64,000 bases of DNA, from assembly GCA_036872755.1 (NCBI GenBank), contig JAVHNS010000013.1, positions 1,116,001 through 1,180,000 of the forward strand. The letters run 5' to 3'. The DNA is from Orbilia blumenaviensis (Eukaryota > Ascomycota > Orbiliomycetes > Orbiliales > Orbiliaceae). The notes under the pieces are model-generated. The model saw only the letters and a list, made by a program, of their open reading frames with translations, was not told where the DNA came from and searched no databases. Numbering within the stretch: the first letter of the stretch is position 1; the number at the start of each line of letters is the position of its first letter. The position numbers and the translations under genes were made by a program. Of the stretch, positions 22,932 through 33,564 are shown piece after piece.

Positions 22932-24311
22932 ATGCCTTCTTCCCCTGAAGGGGGAGAAAACACCACTAAGATGGATATACCATCAGTTTCCCCGGGTGCT
23001 GGTGGCAGCATCTTGCCAAACTCGTTCAGCCAAGCCCCGGTAACCATGAATGCTAATTTTGCAGCTCTGCAAACTAGCATAGTATTTGTTTCGGAGGGTT
23101 TCGAGGAAGATGCCATCGACAATGTCAAGTCCAAGATTCAAGTGATGAGGGACATCCGTTTCCTGTTCATCAGAAAAATTATCGATTTGGTGGAACAAGC
23201 GGCAAACTGGAATAAGTGGATTGATGGTGTGAAAGAGGCTGTGGGGGACAGGAAGCATCGAGCTGGCCATGGCTCTCCAGGATATTCTATTGGATGGACA
23301 TCTATCTTTACTATGGAGCGTGACGATGGTCAAAGGCCATGGGTTTTCCATGAGCCGAGACCAACTGATCTGGGAATATCTTCAACCTGGGATTTTCTGA
23401 CTCCACTAAAGATAGTGAGGAGGAATCAGCATTGCTATTCAGCCGTCGGCTACCTTAAGCTCACAATTCTCTGTTTCCTTGTCACCTTCGTATTCTCCTA
23501 TAGCCGCAGCGGTTATAACGAAGCTGGTTGGATATTGTCACCTGGGTGGGCTGTGTTATACATCCAAACCGTTGTTACAACTGCTAGCCTTCTGTCTCTG
23601 CGTTTCCAGCTCTCGCGGGATACATTTCAACGGAATCTAGCTATATTCGCCGGCATCTACAGATCCCCAACCCAAGGTACGCCTGGATTTCCAAGCTCAT
23701 CGAAAACAATCACTAACCTGATATTAGAAAGTGTGAATTATCTCTCGACCCTTTCCTGCTCATTGCGAACGTTTTGGAAGACGGTTAACGATAGCTTTTC
23801 TTTTTCGAGAAGCATTGAAAACCATACATGTAAGCAGTTCTTTGCAACTTTTAACGGTATCTCATTTACTGACTTCGATTTCTTTTTAGTCAAATCTGCC
23901 TCCACCTCTCGGATTGCAGAAGAAAATTCTCCCGAAAGCCTGAGAGACCAATTCTACTCTTCGAGTTTGAAGGAACTTAGGAATCACAAGCAACAAGTGG
24001 AACCGGCGTCGCCAGTTTCTGACATCCAGAAACATCTGCCATCTACTCCAGTATATCTTGTCTTCCATGAATGGCCGGATATAGTTCCCCCATGGAAAGT
24101 AGACTCCATAGAAAAAACCAAGACCCAAAAGAGACCTCCTGCGATAGCTTCTCGACAGACGTCCACACTCTCGACGAACAAACTCCCTCGAACCCAACCC
24201 TTGCGCAAAACTCAAACACCTCCAATATGGAGACACTCTATACAATGGACCCATTTGGCGTGCCCTTCGACTGGTCTAATGCCTCCTTCGACGATATCAA
24301 TAGCATTCTAG
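22932..24311 (+). CDS. Predicted membrane protein, unknown family
   Basis: I do not recognise this protein. It is read from the first ATG of a frame that is open from 22764. Two probable introns, 23677-23727 (51 nt, gtacgc...cactaac...ttag) and 23830-23889 (60 nt, gtaagc...tactgac...tttttag), are multiples of three and contain no stop, so the frame looks continuous. Splicing gives 422 residues. An amphipathic N-terminal half (about 40-110) is followed near residues 180-240 by two hydrophobic segments that could be membrane spans (LTILCFLVTFVF and AVLYIQTVVTTASLL). The tail is polar. The last 240 bases overlap the start of the next reading frame at 24071, so the 3' end is uncertain. The two may be separate genes or one gene joined by an unseen splice. 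Confidence 0.5.
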   Translation: MPSSPEGGENTTKMDIPSVSPGAGGSILPNSFSQAPVTMNANFAALQTSIVFVSEGFEEDAIDNVKSKIQVMRDIRFLFIRKIIDLVEQAANWNKWIDGVKEAVGDRKHRAGHGSPGYSIGWTSIFTMERDDGQRPWVFHEPRPTDLGISSTWDFLTPLKIVRRNQHCYSAVGYLKLTILCFLVTFVFSYSRSGYNEAGWILSPGWAVLYIQTVVTTASLLSLRFQLSRDTFQRNLAIFAGIYRSPTQGTPGFPSSSKTITNLILESVNYLSTLSCSLRTFWKTVNDSFSFSRSIENHTCKQFFATFNGISFTDFDFFLVKSASTSRIAEENSPESLRDQFYSSSLKELRNHKQQVEPASPVSDIQKHLPSTPVYLVFHEWPDIVPPWKVDSIEKTKTQKRPPAIASRQTSTLSTNKLPRTQPLRKTQTPPIWRHSIQWTHLACPSTGLMPPSTISIAF

Positions 24312-25153
24312 ATTTCACATTTGATCAACCACCTACTCAAACTTGTTACCCCACAAGCGAACAAAACACAATATTAAGTCCAGCTTCGCTGGCGCCCAGT
24401 AGCAGCAGCACCACCATCATAACTAAAAGCGCCATTAAGAAATCCATAAAGCGTACACAAGAAACCAAATCAGACACAAGCATGCTATTCCTCAACGGAA
24501 AGACTGGGCTACTCTCGTCGAACCTCGCCCGGTTCACCCCATCGACGACGCGGTCCCCCAGCACTAACAGCCATCGTTCGCCTTCCCCAGCACCTCGAGG
24601 TCTTCAGCAGCAAGATTCTCAAGTACATGCCAGCGACCCTTCCCACCCACAGCCCTACGTTTGTGAACATTGCAAAGCTCCATTCAGATTCAGCCGTGAC
24701 TACTGGCAACACAAGGCGCAAGTCCACAATGATTTCCGATTCCGATGCCTGCTCGGCTGTGGAAAGGGTTTCGCACGCCGTGATAACCTTGTCCAGCACC
24801 ACCGCGAATCAAAACGCCACCGACGAAGCCCGTCCCCTGTTATCGATGCCGAAGATTTTTCCCGTCGAAAGAAGGCGAGGAAGACGTCATCAATGGCAGG
24901 CGAGAATGACGAGCTACATTATACTTCCCCTCTCACATCCTCTTTCAGTAGCGGAAGCGAGGCTATAAACAATGGTACTCCGGCAACTGTCGACGGCGAT
25001 GTGTCAGCGCACCCGGACTACTTGCGTTTGCAGCGAGAATTTGATCTTTTGAATGCAAAGTATGAGTTACTAAGGAAGAAGGTCAATACGTTAACTGAGG
25101 AGAAAGAGGAATGGGAGGCGCGCGAGTACCTGAGGCGCCGTGGAAGGGAGTGA
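24071..25153 (+). CDS. C2H2 zinc-finger protein (two fingers plus coiled coil)
   Basis: Putative nuclear DNA-binding protein, 360 residues from the ATG at 24071. ATGs at 24227 and 24245 are possible alternative starts. Positions 24245 onward encode an acidic/aromatic segment (MDPFGVPFDWSNASFDDIN). A Ser/Thr/Pro-rich region follows. Two C2H2 fingers lie at about 195-245: CEHC...H-x4-H, then CLLGC...RRDN...H. Next come a basic KRHRR patch, another disordered region and a C-terminal coiled coil (about 315-355, leucine/glutamate heptads). The finger pair plus coiled-coil tail is shared with the gene ending at 55724. The start overlaps the upstream frame by 240 bases. No target can be inferred. 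Confidence 0.75.
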   Translation: MAGYSSPMESRLHRKNQDPKETSCDSFSTDVHTLDEQTPSNPTLAQNSNTSNMETLYTMDPFGVPFDWSNASFDDINSILDFTFDQPPTQTCYPTSEQNTILSPASLAPSSSSTTIITKSAIKKSIKRTQETKSDTSMLFLNGKTGLLSSNLARFTPSTTRSPSTNSHRSPSPAPRGLQQQDSQVHASDPSHPQPYVCEHCKAPFRFSRDYWQHKAQVHNDFRFRCLLGCGKGFARRDNLVQHHRESKRHRRSPSPVIDAEDFSRRKKARKTSSMAGENDELHYTSPLTSSFSSGSEAINNGTPATVDGDVSAHPDYLRLQREFDLLNAKYELLRKKVNTLTEEKEEWEAREYLRRRGRE

Positions 25154-26053
25154 ACAGATCACAGCGTGGTATTCAGGAGGTGCTATGGAGCTCATCATTT
25201 CCAGATCGAGGTAAGACATTCCCGACTCATGAAAAACAAGGACATAGTTCTAACTCGTCTTTCAGATCTTATACCCCAAACCCATATAACTTCGAAAAGA
25301 AGGAGAAAAAAGCATAATATGCGAAAAAAAAACCCCAAAAAAAACACCGATAATGGATATATACCCTCTGAGATTTCCCCGCTCCGGTTGTTTCTATCTC
25401 CTCTTTCATTTCTTGTATTATTCTACAGTATATAGTTAAAACCTCCTCTATATGTTTGTCCTACGCATCTCTTTTCTTACATTTATCTCTCTTCAGGCGT
25501 ATCTTAATGCGAGTGGGTTTTCCGTTATTGTCATTTTTAGGGGAGATAGTTTAGGTATTAGACGAACTAGAATCAATTGAATTAGTTTATAAGCTATATA
25601 ATCGCCCTGGGTTTATAATTAAGCCTCTAAACAGTAAATGTGATAGGACCGGGAACAATGGATGGAGGGAGGGGTATGGCTGGTGGAGGAAGCCTAGGGC
25701 CCATCTTGGGAACCAGTGTACACACTGAATATAAAATAGAAATAAAAAAAGCTGTGCTCATGAGGCTTTCCGAACCTATAGCTATGGAGCTATACTCACC
25801 TAAACAATCATCTAAACAACAATGATTAGAGTAAATGAATTTAAACAGCTAATTAAACAAGTAGATAGTAATCGGAGTGAATCATGAAACAAACATAAAT
25901 GTATACTAAGGCGATATATAACGAGTGTAATTAGTATATATCTTTAACTCGATAGTAGTGCAACACTGTCTGGTATTCTTCCGGTGAAGAGATACAGGTA
26001 CTACACTGCGGCTATTTTAGTTGTGGTCAACATTACTAAACCCCGGGGATTCT
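25154..26053. other. Convergent 3' spacer
   Basis: Short AT-rich spacer between the C2H2 gene and the minus-strand gene ending at 26052. It contains A tracts near 25325-25345 and no supported gene. Confidence 0.5.
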
Positions 26054-27965
26054 AGGGGTCGCCATCGGGGTCTCCGGTAAATGCAAGGGAGTCCGAAGAG
26101 TAGCTATTGGGAGCAGATCTCGAAGAGGTGCTCTTTGAGAATGACGTATCCTTAGGCCCAGACCCTCCTTGCACCCTACTTTTATTAGTCTTAGTCTCGG
26201 CACTAACTTTATTTGTGACTTCAACTTGATCCTCACGAGGAGTTGTTGGTTCGGGATCTTGAGCTGTCACAGGGTTTTTAGAAATAGCATCGAAATTATC
26301 ACCACCATAACCTTCTGCGTTCCAGTTCTCTGGCTTCTCCTCTTCTTCCCCTTGTTCCTTTTCTTCTTCATTCTCTTCCGGACCTCCACTATAAGAAAGC
26401 TCTCTTACGCCGAACTCGTTGCCGTCTTCGAGTTCGCCAAAAGTCCGGAGCCCGTGACTTGTTGTGCGTTCACGGTTGAGATCCTCAGCTTCATTCCATA
26501 TTCTGCTCAGTGTTTTCCCATCAATACTGGGTCGGCATTCCAGAGTTCCCCATTTCTTTTGAAACACTGCCCGTCCGCTAGTGGCCATATGCCACCACGC
26601 AAGATGGAATCCTATAGGATCATAAGTCCACGGCTCACCTTTCCCACCATCGATCTCTGTCTGCCAGGTATTTCGATTACCATTCTCTTGGTTCTTCTCG
26701 GTCATCATAGCTTTCAATTCCCTCCTCAACATTTGATACCTCTTTGACCGACGTTCCCCACCCCCATTGCCTGTCCTTCCCCTTCCTGTATTCTCTAGAA
26801 CCGACAAACCCTCATCTCCAAAGAAATAATACTCAGGGTCCTCAACATGGTTCGCGACATCAAATATATCGCCCACACGATACTCCAAAATCGAAAAACC
26901 GTTAAGCCTCATCCGCTCATAGTAATCACAATCAGTATGGTAGTAGGGAATAAAGGTATCCCAAGCACCGACCCCCCCTTCATCATCTGCAGCTGCAGCA
27001 ACATTTACGAGTGTAAGATAATCAAAATTATACCACACAAGGCCCCAACGGGTACCCTCCTTTCTCGCAGAGGTAGAGTTCATGGTAGGGTACAATGATA
27101 CAAGTGAGTGAAGAATATTTTCATAGAGGGGCTTATACTGAAGGCGTCGAAACTCGTCGCTTAGGACAGCAACATCCTGGTGGCTCCAGTAATAATGGCT
27201 CCAGCCTTTACTCAAAGCAATGGAGAGCATAAAGTTTTGAAGTTGGGCAAAGGAGAACAGAGTTGGTGTTCTGATGATATTGACACCATAACGGCCGCGA
27301 TAAAGGTCGTAGTTGAGGTAAAACGGGTTTGATTCGGATAGAAGGCCCCGAAGGTTGGCTTCCATTGTGCCACTGTTGTCGATAACATAGATTTGAGACC
27401 GTGGCCAACCGGCAGCGATGTAAGAAAGCACGGATTGGCGGAGCATTAGGTTATTACGGCCGAAGGCGATAAAGAGGGGGGTTATTGGCGATTGTGGGAT
27501 AAGACGTTTAGCGGCAAGGACAGCCCTCGAGTTCTCCGAGATGATATTATAAGAAGGGACCATGGGATAGTGTTCTCCATCAATCGGTGCTAAGAAAAAA
27601 GGATCATCTTTGAGAATAGTAATAGTAGTTGGAGTTGATGGTGACGGCACTGGGAAAACACCGGGATTGATTTCAAGGTTCGAGGCCGGCTGTGAAATAG
27701 GTTGCGCTTTGTAGGTAGCAATCATGTAACCCATTCCTATACCCACCAGAACCATACCGATGGAGGATCTAAATCTAGCCGTAAATATGTGTGCGATATA
27801 TCCACAGATTTCAGCGGATATGTCGTGCCAGCATATCTCAAGGTGATTTCGTTTACGTGGAAATTTAAATTTACTACTTGATGTAGTCTTATACTCAGGG
27901 TGGTCGTTAGAGGTTGCCTCGGAGCCACTGAGCAGCTTCGGCCAGGCTACTGAGCTGGTGGCCAT
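26052..27965 (-). CDS. Type II membrane glycosyltransferase-like protein
   Basis: Intronless, 637 residues from the ATG at 27965. The frame is open further upstream but has only a TTG there. A basic cytoplasmic segment (FKFPRKR near residue 35) precedes one membrane span (about 67-87, GMVLVGIGMGYMIATY). A luminal catalytic-type domain follows, with LFIAFGRNNLMLRQSVLSYI, IYVIDNSG, FSFAQLQNFMLSIAL, YYWSHQDVAVLS and a late GFHLAWWHMATSGR. The pattern resembles fungal Golgi nucleotide-sugar transferases with a GT-A-like fold: a conserved first strand, IDNSG, and a QD in place of DxD. No exact family is claimed. The C-terminal 150 residues are Glu/Ser/Thr-rich and low in complexity. The FKFP motif matches the NDR-kinase docking form, but no HxRxxS site accompanies it. 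Confidence 0.75.
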   Translation of the reverse strand: MATSSVAWPKLLSGSEATSNDHPEYKTTSSSKFKFPRKRNHLEICWHDISAEICGYIAHIFTARFRSSIGMVLVGIGMGYMIATYKAQPISQPASNLEINPGVFPVPSPSTPTTITILKDDPFFLAPIDGEHYPMVPSYNIISENSRAVLAAKRLIPQSPITPLFIAFGRNNLMLRQSVLSYIAAGWPRSQIYVIDNSGTMEANLRGLLSESNPFYLNYDLYRGRYGVNIIRTPTLFSFAQLQNFMLSIALSKGWSHYYWSHQDVAVLSDEFRRLQYKPLYENILHSLVSLYPTMNSTSARKEGTRWGLVWYNFDYLTLVNVAAAADDEGGVGAWDTFIPYYHTDCDYYERMRLNGFSILEYRVGDIFDVANHVEDPEYYFFGDEGLSVLENTGRGRTGNGGGERRSKRYQMLRRELKAMMTEKNQENGNRNTWQTEIDGGKGEPWTYDPIGFHLAWWHMATSGRAVFQKKWGTLECRPSIDGKTLSRIWNEAEDLNRERTTSHGLRTFGELEDGNEFGVRELSYSGGPEENEEEKEQGEEEEKPENWNAEGYGGDNFDAISKNPVTAQDPEPTTPREDQVEVTNKVSAETKTNKSRVQGGSGPKDTSFSKSTSSRSAPNSYSSDSLAFTGDPDGDP

Positions 27966-30900
27966 ACTTTCTATGCGCCCGGCCGGGGTCCTAGAACCCA
28001 AGATCCCAAAGTTGAAGAACGTGAAGTACCGATAGATAGCCCCCCACCCTAGATGACAACACAGACACCCCCCACGAGAGGCCTGAATTTCAATCAGAAG
28101 TTGTAATTAGGGAAATAGCGGCGTATCCGGCAAATAGATTAAAATTATTAAATGAGCATAACCGGGAGTAGAGAAGAAAGTTCTTGAATAAACGGAAAAC
28201 TAGAATTAATGTATAAAATGAAATTTCGAAAGCGTAATTGAATACAAGTGTGGACTAACTATGGTGGCCCATTGTTCGTTCGAATGAAGCTTAGACCTGG
28301 GGACAAAATGACAATATGAGAATATGAGCCCCGCCATTTGATACCCGCTTCTTAGAGCTATCAATGCAATATAAGTACTCCCTAGGTAGATGCCTAAGTA
28401 ACGAAAATTTCCCATTTGTGGCAAGGCCTTAGCACTGTCAACCACCCTTGCCTTGAACTAAAAAATGTTGCATTCAAATATTACGAATTCCCATCCATGC
28501 ATTCACTGCGTATTCTGGCAGCTGCAACACCCAAGTTGAGTGCTGAGACTGGCCTGGCGTATGAATTAGGTTGGTGCCACTCAAAACACAGGCTGTTGGA
28601 TGGCCCTTAAAAGTTGAAAACGCTGGCTCTGAACCACAGATAGTATAGCTTTTAGTTCCTCGTCCCTTTTAAGGGTTTTATTTGACAAGCACCAATCTAA
28701 GTCAGGATAGTACTTTGTAACTATTGTTCTGAGGTTGGTGTAAGATGCGGTTCCGCCAAGGTCAACAGACCAAGAGTTCTAACGTACTGTTCTTGTCAAT
28801 TCGAGTTGATCTGAACTATTTCGGATAATAACTTCCAAAAGCATTCGCCTCTGATACATCAATATACCCGATGGCGCTGTTTAATTGTAGGGTAATACAC
28901 GTATATGCATATTGGTAGTATCGATATATCGTGATGCGTTGACGGCCAAAAATACGCGCGTGTTAATTGAAAACTAAGTTTCTATGGGTGCTACATTGAA
29001 AGTTGAACCGTGTGTTTGTTTACGATACATGATTTTGGGGGGCCTTATGTATTTATCTTTATATATCTATGCTGAGCTAGGTATCTACAGCTGGTGCAGT
29101 CATGATCCGAATTAGTTGGATCCGAATTGGTGAAATATATCTTGGTCATACCCAATACGTAAATAAAATACCCAGTGAGCTCTAGTTAGAGTTGATATGA
29201 TATTTAGTTGGGACCAAAACGCGGTCCATAACTAGGGCGAGTAGTTGAATAGCCTGTCGGTTCATATTTAAAGTTTAAAGTTATAGCCACCTGGGCAGTT
29301 AGCGCACTCCTAAAACGGCCTTTTCAAATCTCATGTTCCTTGCTCTAAGCATAACTACTTAACTGTTAATTCTGTGGGTATATTGTGTACGTCGATTACG
29401 GGACCGAGACTAATCAACTACCTGCTACCAAGTTTGTAAAAATGTTGCGACGTATAACTATAAGCCTAACTAACATATTCCAAGCTTCGCAAGTGAGGCC
29501 GCAATCGTGCTGGAACCTTTATTCAAAACCGCGTCAAAATTTCAGTGTTGAGCCAAGATCCACCACAGAACATTTGGCATGGGTAGGTTTACGAAACAAC
29601 AAGAGCCCCTAAACCGGGTTCTGGCGTGAATGTATACGTTAATATGGAACTTCGTCGAACATCTGCGAACAGTAACTCGAACGCACAGCTGCAGCTACGA
29701 ACTATTCCGGAACAGTAATTTTATGTATCCTAGCACTGCATGCCTATGGAATGCGCACTGATAATTCTGACTCATTAACAGACCAGTTTTGTGGGACCGA
29801 CGTCTGAGGTTCTCTCTAGACAATATTACCAAGGAAGGACAATACTACATAGAAAGCCCGCATATCTCGTCAGACACCTGATGCCGTGAGACAATCCCCG
29901 TTCCCGACTTGGTTGACTACAATCAATTGTTGACCTTTTTCGTTCTGGGCCACTAATCCTCCACATTCGGACAGCCACCAACAACGAAACCCCCTTGTTG
30001 CAACTGGCACGTGCCGCTGGAAACCCTTCGCCGCATTGATTCCTTCGGAAACTGAAACTTTGACTGATTCTAACCAGGATATGTTTATTTGTAGAAACCA
30101 GGCGCCGATTGGTGGCCCCGCTTGCTTGGACAATCGGACGCGGCAGAGGAGGCTGAGAGAAAGACAATCAAAAAAAAAAAAGTTGAATTGAAGAATGAAT
30201 TAATATAGTAGCGGTTGAATATTCATAATCCTTACTACCTTTTTCTTTGCGCATATGTTTTCCTGTGTTGACATCACATAGTTGGTGGGATATCAAGGTT
30301 ATGACTCTGGGGAGATTGATGCCATGCATGCATACGGTCCTTAAATATATAAGTGCTTAAGTACTCAAGTAGATACTTATAGATCGGAGAGCTGACTCAG
30401 CTGAGTATATACCCATGTAGGTACATCACGGGACTGATGAGCTGTCACCATAATGGTGCATGTGTGCGTAAGATCCCAAGGCTTTGGAAATTTCACGAAT
30501 GCGGCCGGTTGTCCTAAAGCATTCCGTCCACTGATCAAACTTATCGCATTCCATCTCAAGGATCTACTGAGCCGGCTGTATACATGTAGGCTATCGAGAC
30601 GAATGCAGTAGATACACGGCCGCACGGGTAGCAATGTTACGTTACCTGCGACTCTTCTTTTTCACGTTCGATTGATTTGTAATTCGATCCAATATGTAAA
30701 TATTGGTTTATTGCTAATATTATAATATATCAACGGGACAAGGCTACCTACTTACTGACAGACAAAGAAAAACATCGGGATGAGGCATCATACCATGCCG
30801 GTGGCTGTAGCTCTGGCTATAGCTCCAACAGGCCCTTGAACACCGGCAGCGGGCTGCGCTAGACGACGTCGCACATAAAATCGCGATATCGTGCGTAAGT

Positions 30901-31480
30901 ATGTTCTCGGACTTGAGGGCCCAGGGGTATATTCTTGGATGGGCGGGGGTATGCGTACGTGTGGACTAGACTCTCGATTCAAGAAGCATCCATTGTGCAT
31001 GCATGGTCGGCAGCCGCTTTTCTCCCTCGCGGCCTCTGATTGGCCAGACCTGCATATGGTCCTGAATTCTGAACCTTCGGACAGGGGTGCATTCAGGCCG
31101 TAGTTTCTCCAGAATGCACGATAAAAGGGCCCCAGATGGCACATCCCCAACTGCACAATAAGGACTTCCTTCAACATTGTTTTATCTCCCTTCCTCATTA
31201 GTAGGTATTAATAATCATTTCAAATCTGAAGATTCCAGCATTCGCAACTACATAATCTGTTTCCGCCTGACGGCACCGGCTTTAGGCCTGTGCTTCGTAT
31301 AGTTTTATAAGATCTAGCGCCCGGCAGGGCGCACAACCTACTTGGACAAGGTCCTCGGGGCCTGAAGAGGCCGGAGCCAAGTAGCCTTCTGGTCCACTGC
31401 GAACTCTGACTCCAGCTGGAGGCCTGCAGTTGGGTCCGGTACCACGGGCCCACCTTTAACTTCCCCTCATCCTCCAATAA
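27966..31480. other. Long AT-rich intergenic region
   Basis: About 3.5 kb with no supported gene, rich in TA/AT steps. It may include decayed repeat sequence, but no terminal repeats or transposase motifs are visible. Minus-strand frames at 30788-31198 and 31220-31561 have starts but no recognisable motif and are not called. Two short GC palindromes lie at 31317-31332 (GCGCCC-ggca-GGGCGC) and about 31360-31373 (GGCCT-gaag-AGGCC), just upstream of the next gene. Confidence 0.45.
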
Positions 31481-32780
31481 ACCTTCAAGATACCAGATCA
31501 GCAGTACATCGATCCTCGAGTACTGATCTGCAACTCTGACCCCCCGACCCCACCAGTCCATCCCCTAGTCAACAAAGAATATCTTAGTACCACCAGAGGC
31601 GGCCCAGATTCAATTGAATTGCTTGAGGAGAGGCGACCTCAGCACCAATCCGAAGACGGTCCCTGTCCCCCCCCAAGTCTAAACCTAGCTTGGGATTATA
31701 ATTCCAATTTCTCACACTTCTTCAACAACGATTGTGTTTTCGGTAAGTCAATTATCTAGCTAAACTACTTCATTAGTTTTAGTTATTATCAAGCAGATTT
31801 GTCTAACTTCTAACTAAGACCTAGAGCGTCCAGCTTTTGGTCACTCTATAGAGGCCGATCCCTACGGCCCATATCCACAAAACCCTTTTCAACCCCAGGT
31901 CGACTGGGATCTCTACAACGTCTGGCTGGAATATAACAACAGCCTTCAAGATGAAGTTCTTACCCGCCAATATTTTATAGAACATCATCTCAATAATATA
32001 AAATCTGCGTATATAGCCGTGTTAGAAACTGGTAAGAGCATGTTACCCCCCCTTCCCCCCGGGGGGAAAACAAAAAAAAAAAAACGATGGTGGCCCGAAG
32101 CTTTAAGTTCCCTTCAGACACAACCGAAGCTAAACTAATCGAGTTCTTGATTTCTAGCGGTTGTCTCGCCCTTAATATTAAAATATGATGATACACCCTC
32201 TCCTGTCTCCACCATCTCAAATGCATATGTAACCCTACATACGCCTGACATCCCCGAGGTTGAGGTTTTCACACCTCCGACGATATCTCAACTCCCATCT
32301 CCGACCACACAAACAGCTATTTCCGTCTTTGATCCTCCACCCCAGGTTGTCTCTCCGCCCGGAGAAACCCCAGAGCCCCCGCTGAAACTCGCGAACGATA
32401 AAATACCCAAAATTGGTCGCGGCCACCTTCATATCATGGAACTCACTTTTGAGGAAGCCATGCTAAATCGTGAGAAGCACAAAGCCAAGAAGAGAAAGGT
32501 TTCCCGAAGCGAAGGAAAACAGCGGGCAGATAAAAAACGGGTTGAAAAGAACGAATCTGGCTCCAAAAAACGGAAGGAACGAATTCCGTGCCCGGAACCC
32601 GGTTGTAAGACCACCTGGGCTAATAAGAAAAGGCTTCAGGATCACCTGAGTGAGCATGACCTTAAGCTTTTTGTTTGCACAATATGCGGCAAAGATTACT
32701 CAAGGGAGGACAATGCTATTACTCACTTCAAAGACAAACACGAAGACCCGAAACAAGCTGAAATTCAACAAAGCTTCTGA
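31481..32780 (+). CDS. C2H2 zinc-finger protein (two fingers), 5' end unresolved
   Basis: Exons read as 31481-31742, 31825-32031 and 32158-32780. Introns 31743-31824 (gtaagt...cctag) and 32032-32157 (gtaaga...ttctag) keep one frame. The product has a Pro/Asp/Asn-rich N-terminus (AWDYNSNFSHFFNND, DPYGPYPQNPFQP) and a Pro/Thr-rich middle. A strongly basic stretch follows (KHKAKKRKVSRSEGKQRADK and on). Two C2H2 fingers finish it: CPEPGC...H-x3-H, then CTIC...REDN...H. The first in-frame ATG is at 32436, although the frame is open and protein-like for about 240 codons before it. Either a short ATG exon lies further upstream, the start is non-AUG, or the start has been lost. Likely a nuclear DNA-binding protein. 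Confidence 0.7.
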
Positions 32781-33075
32781 TCCAAAAATGATAGAAGCCT
32801 CGGAAATAAATCAAACTCGTCGGAGCCACCCGCTCCACGTGCCCGGTAGAGATTACAGTATCGTTTCCTACCCTTGGGCGGCACGATTTCAATCCCCAAC
32901 GCTCATCCCCCTTTCATTTCCTTTCATTTATAAAATTTTGCATTCTTGTCGCTCCTTTCCCAACATTAATACCCAGCTCTCGCTATTCTTAAATCATGTG
33001 CAATCTGTTTTTCTCAATTCTAACAAACTTATAATCTATACATACAGCAAGTCATTTTCTTTTATATGACAAACA
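32781..33075. other. 3' flank of C2H2 gene
   Basis: T- and C-rich sequence between the C2H2 stop codon and the minisatellite, probably the 3' untranslated region. No gene is seen. Confidence 0.4.
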
Positions 33076-33243
33076 AAACCTGTTTCCCAAAACATATCAA
33101 ACCAAGTCTGTTCCCCCATAGCAGACGAACCAAACCTGTTTCCCAAAACATATCAAACCAAGTCTGTCCCCCCCTGGCAGACGAACCAAACCTGTTTCCC
33201 AAAACATACCTAACCAAACCTGTTTCCCAAAACATACCCCCTA
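33076..33243. repeat. 28-bp minisatellite with 56-bp higher-order period
   Basis: Six tandem 28-bp units start at 33076, 33104, 33132, 33160, 33188 and 33216. Units 1, 3, 5 and 6 share AAACCTGTTTCCCAAAACAT. Units 2 and 4 are a diverged form with AAGTCTGT, a C run and GCAGACGAACC. The alternation gives a 56-bp higher-order repeat over the first four units. It lies about 300 bases after the stop of the upstream C2H2 gene. A minus-strand open frame across it is an artefact of the repeat. Confidence 0.9.
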
Positions 33244-33366
33244 GCACACTTGCCAAGCCATATTTCTGCCCTTCCTTTTCGCCTCAGGGTTGGGTTTGCT
33301 AACGTGGTAAGGCCCTGACAAAGCAGTTTCTACCGGCCAGCCAGTTACCTCGCGGCCTCTACGATG

Positions 33367-33483
33367 GAGCTCGACAACTAGCTCTATTGTAGAGTTAGCT
33401 CAGGATATCAGACTTTTTGATATCCTGAGCTAACTGTACAATAGAGCTAGTCTAAAACTATAATGGAGTTAGTTGTCAAGCTC
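33367..33483. repeat. Nested long inverted repeat (hairpin)
   Basis: Inner arms 33378-33410 and 33418-33450 are 33 bases each with one mismatch and a 7-base loop (gactttt). An outer arm (33367-33391) pairs again with 33459-33483 further downstream, with only four differences, all transitions. The same 20-25-base core (GACAACTAGCTCTATTGTAG) therefore occurs three times, once direct and twice inverted. No coding sequence is present. It looks like a MITE-type or foldback remnant. Confidence 0.85.
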
Positions 33484-33564
33484 TATGGTAAGATAGCCCG
33501 GGGTTAGGTAGACTTCACGGCGCTGGCTCCGAACAAAGGATGGTAGATGGGGTCAAGGGCCGGT

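Noticed and set aside
27840..27870. FKFP motif in the type II membrane protein as a kinase docking site
   Set aside because: No HxRxxS site occurs in the protein, so the match is probably chance within a basic juxtamembrane segment.
30788..31198. 136-codon minus-strand frame with an ATG
   Set aside because: No motif, proline/arginine-rich composition typical of chance frames, and it lies in the upstream region of the C2H2 gene.
33062..33256. 64-codon minus-strand frame with repeated FWETGLV
   Set aside because: It is only a translation of the 28-bp minisatellite.
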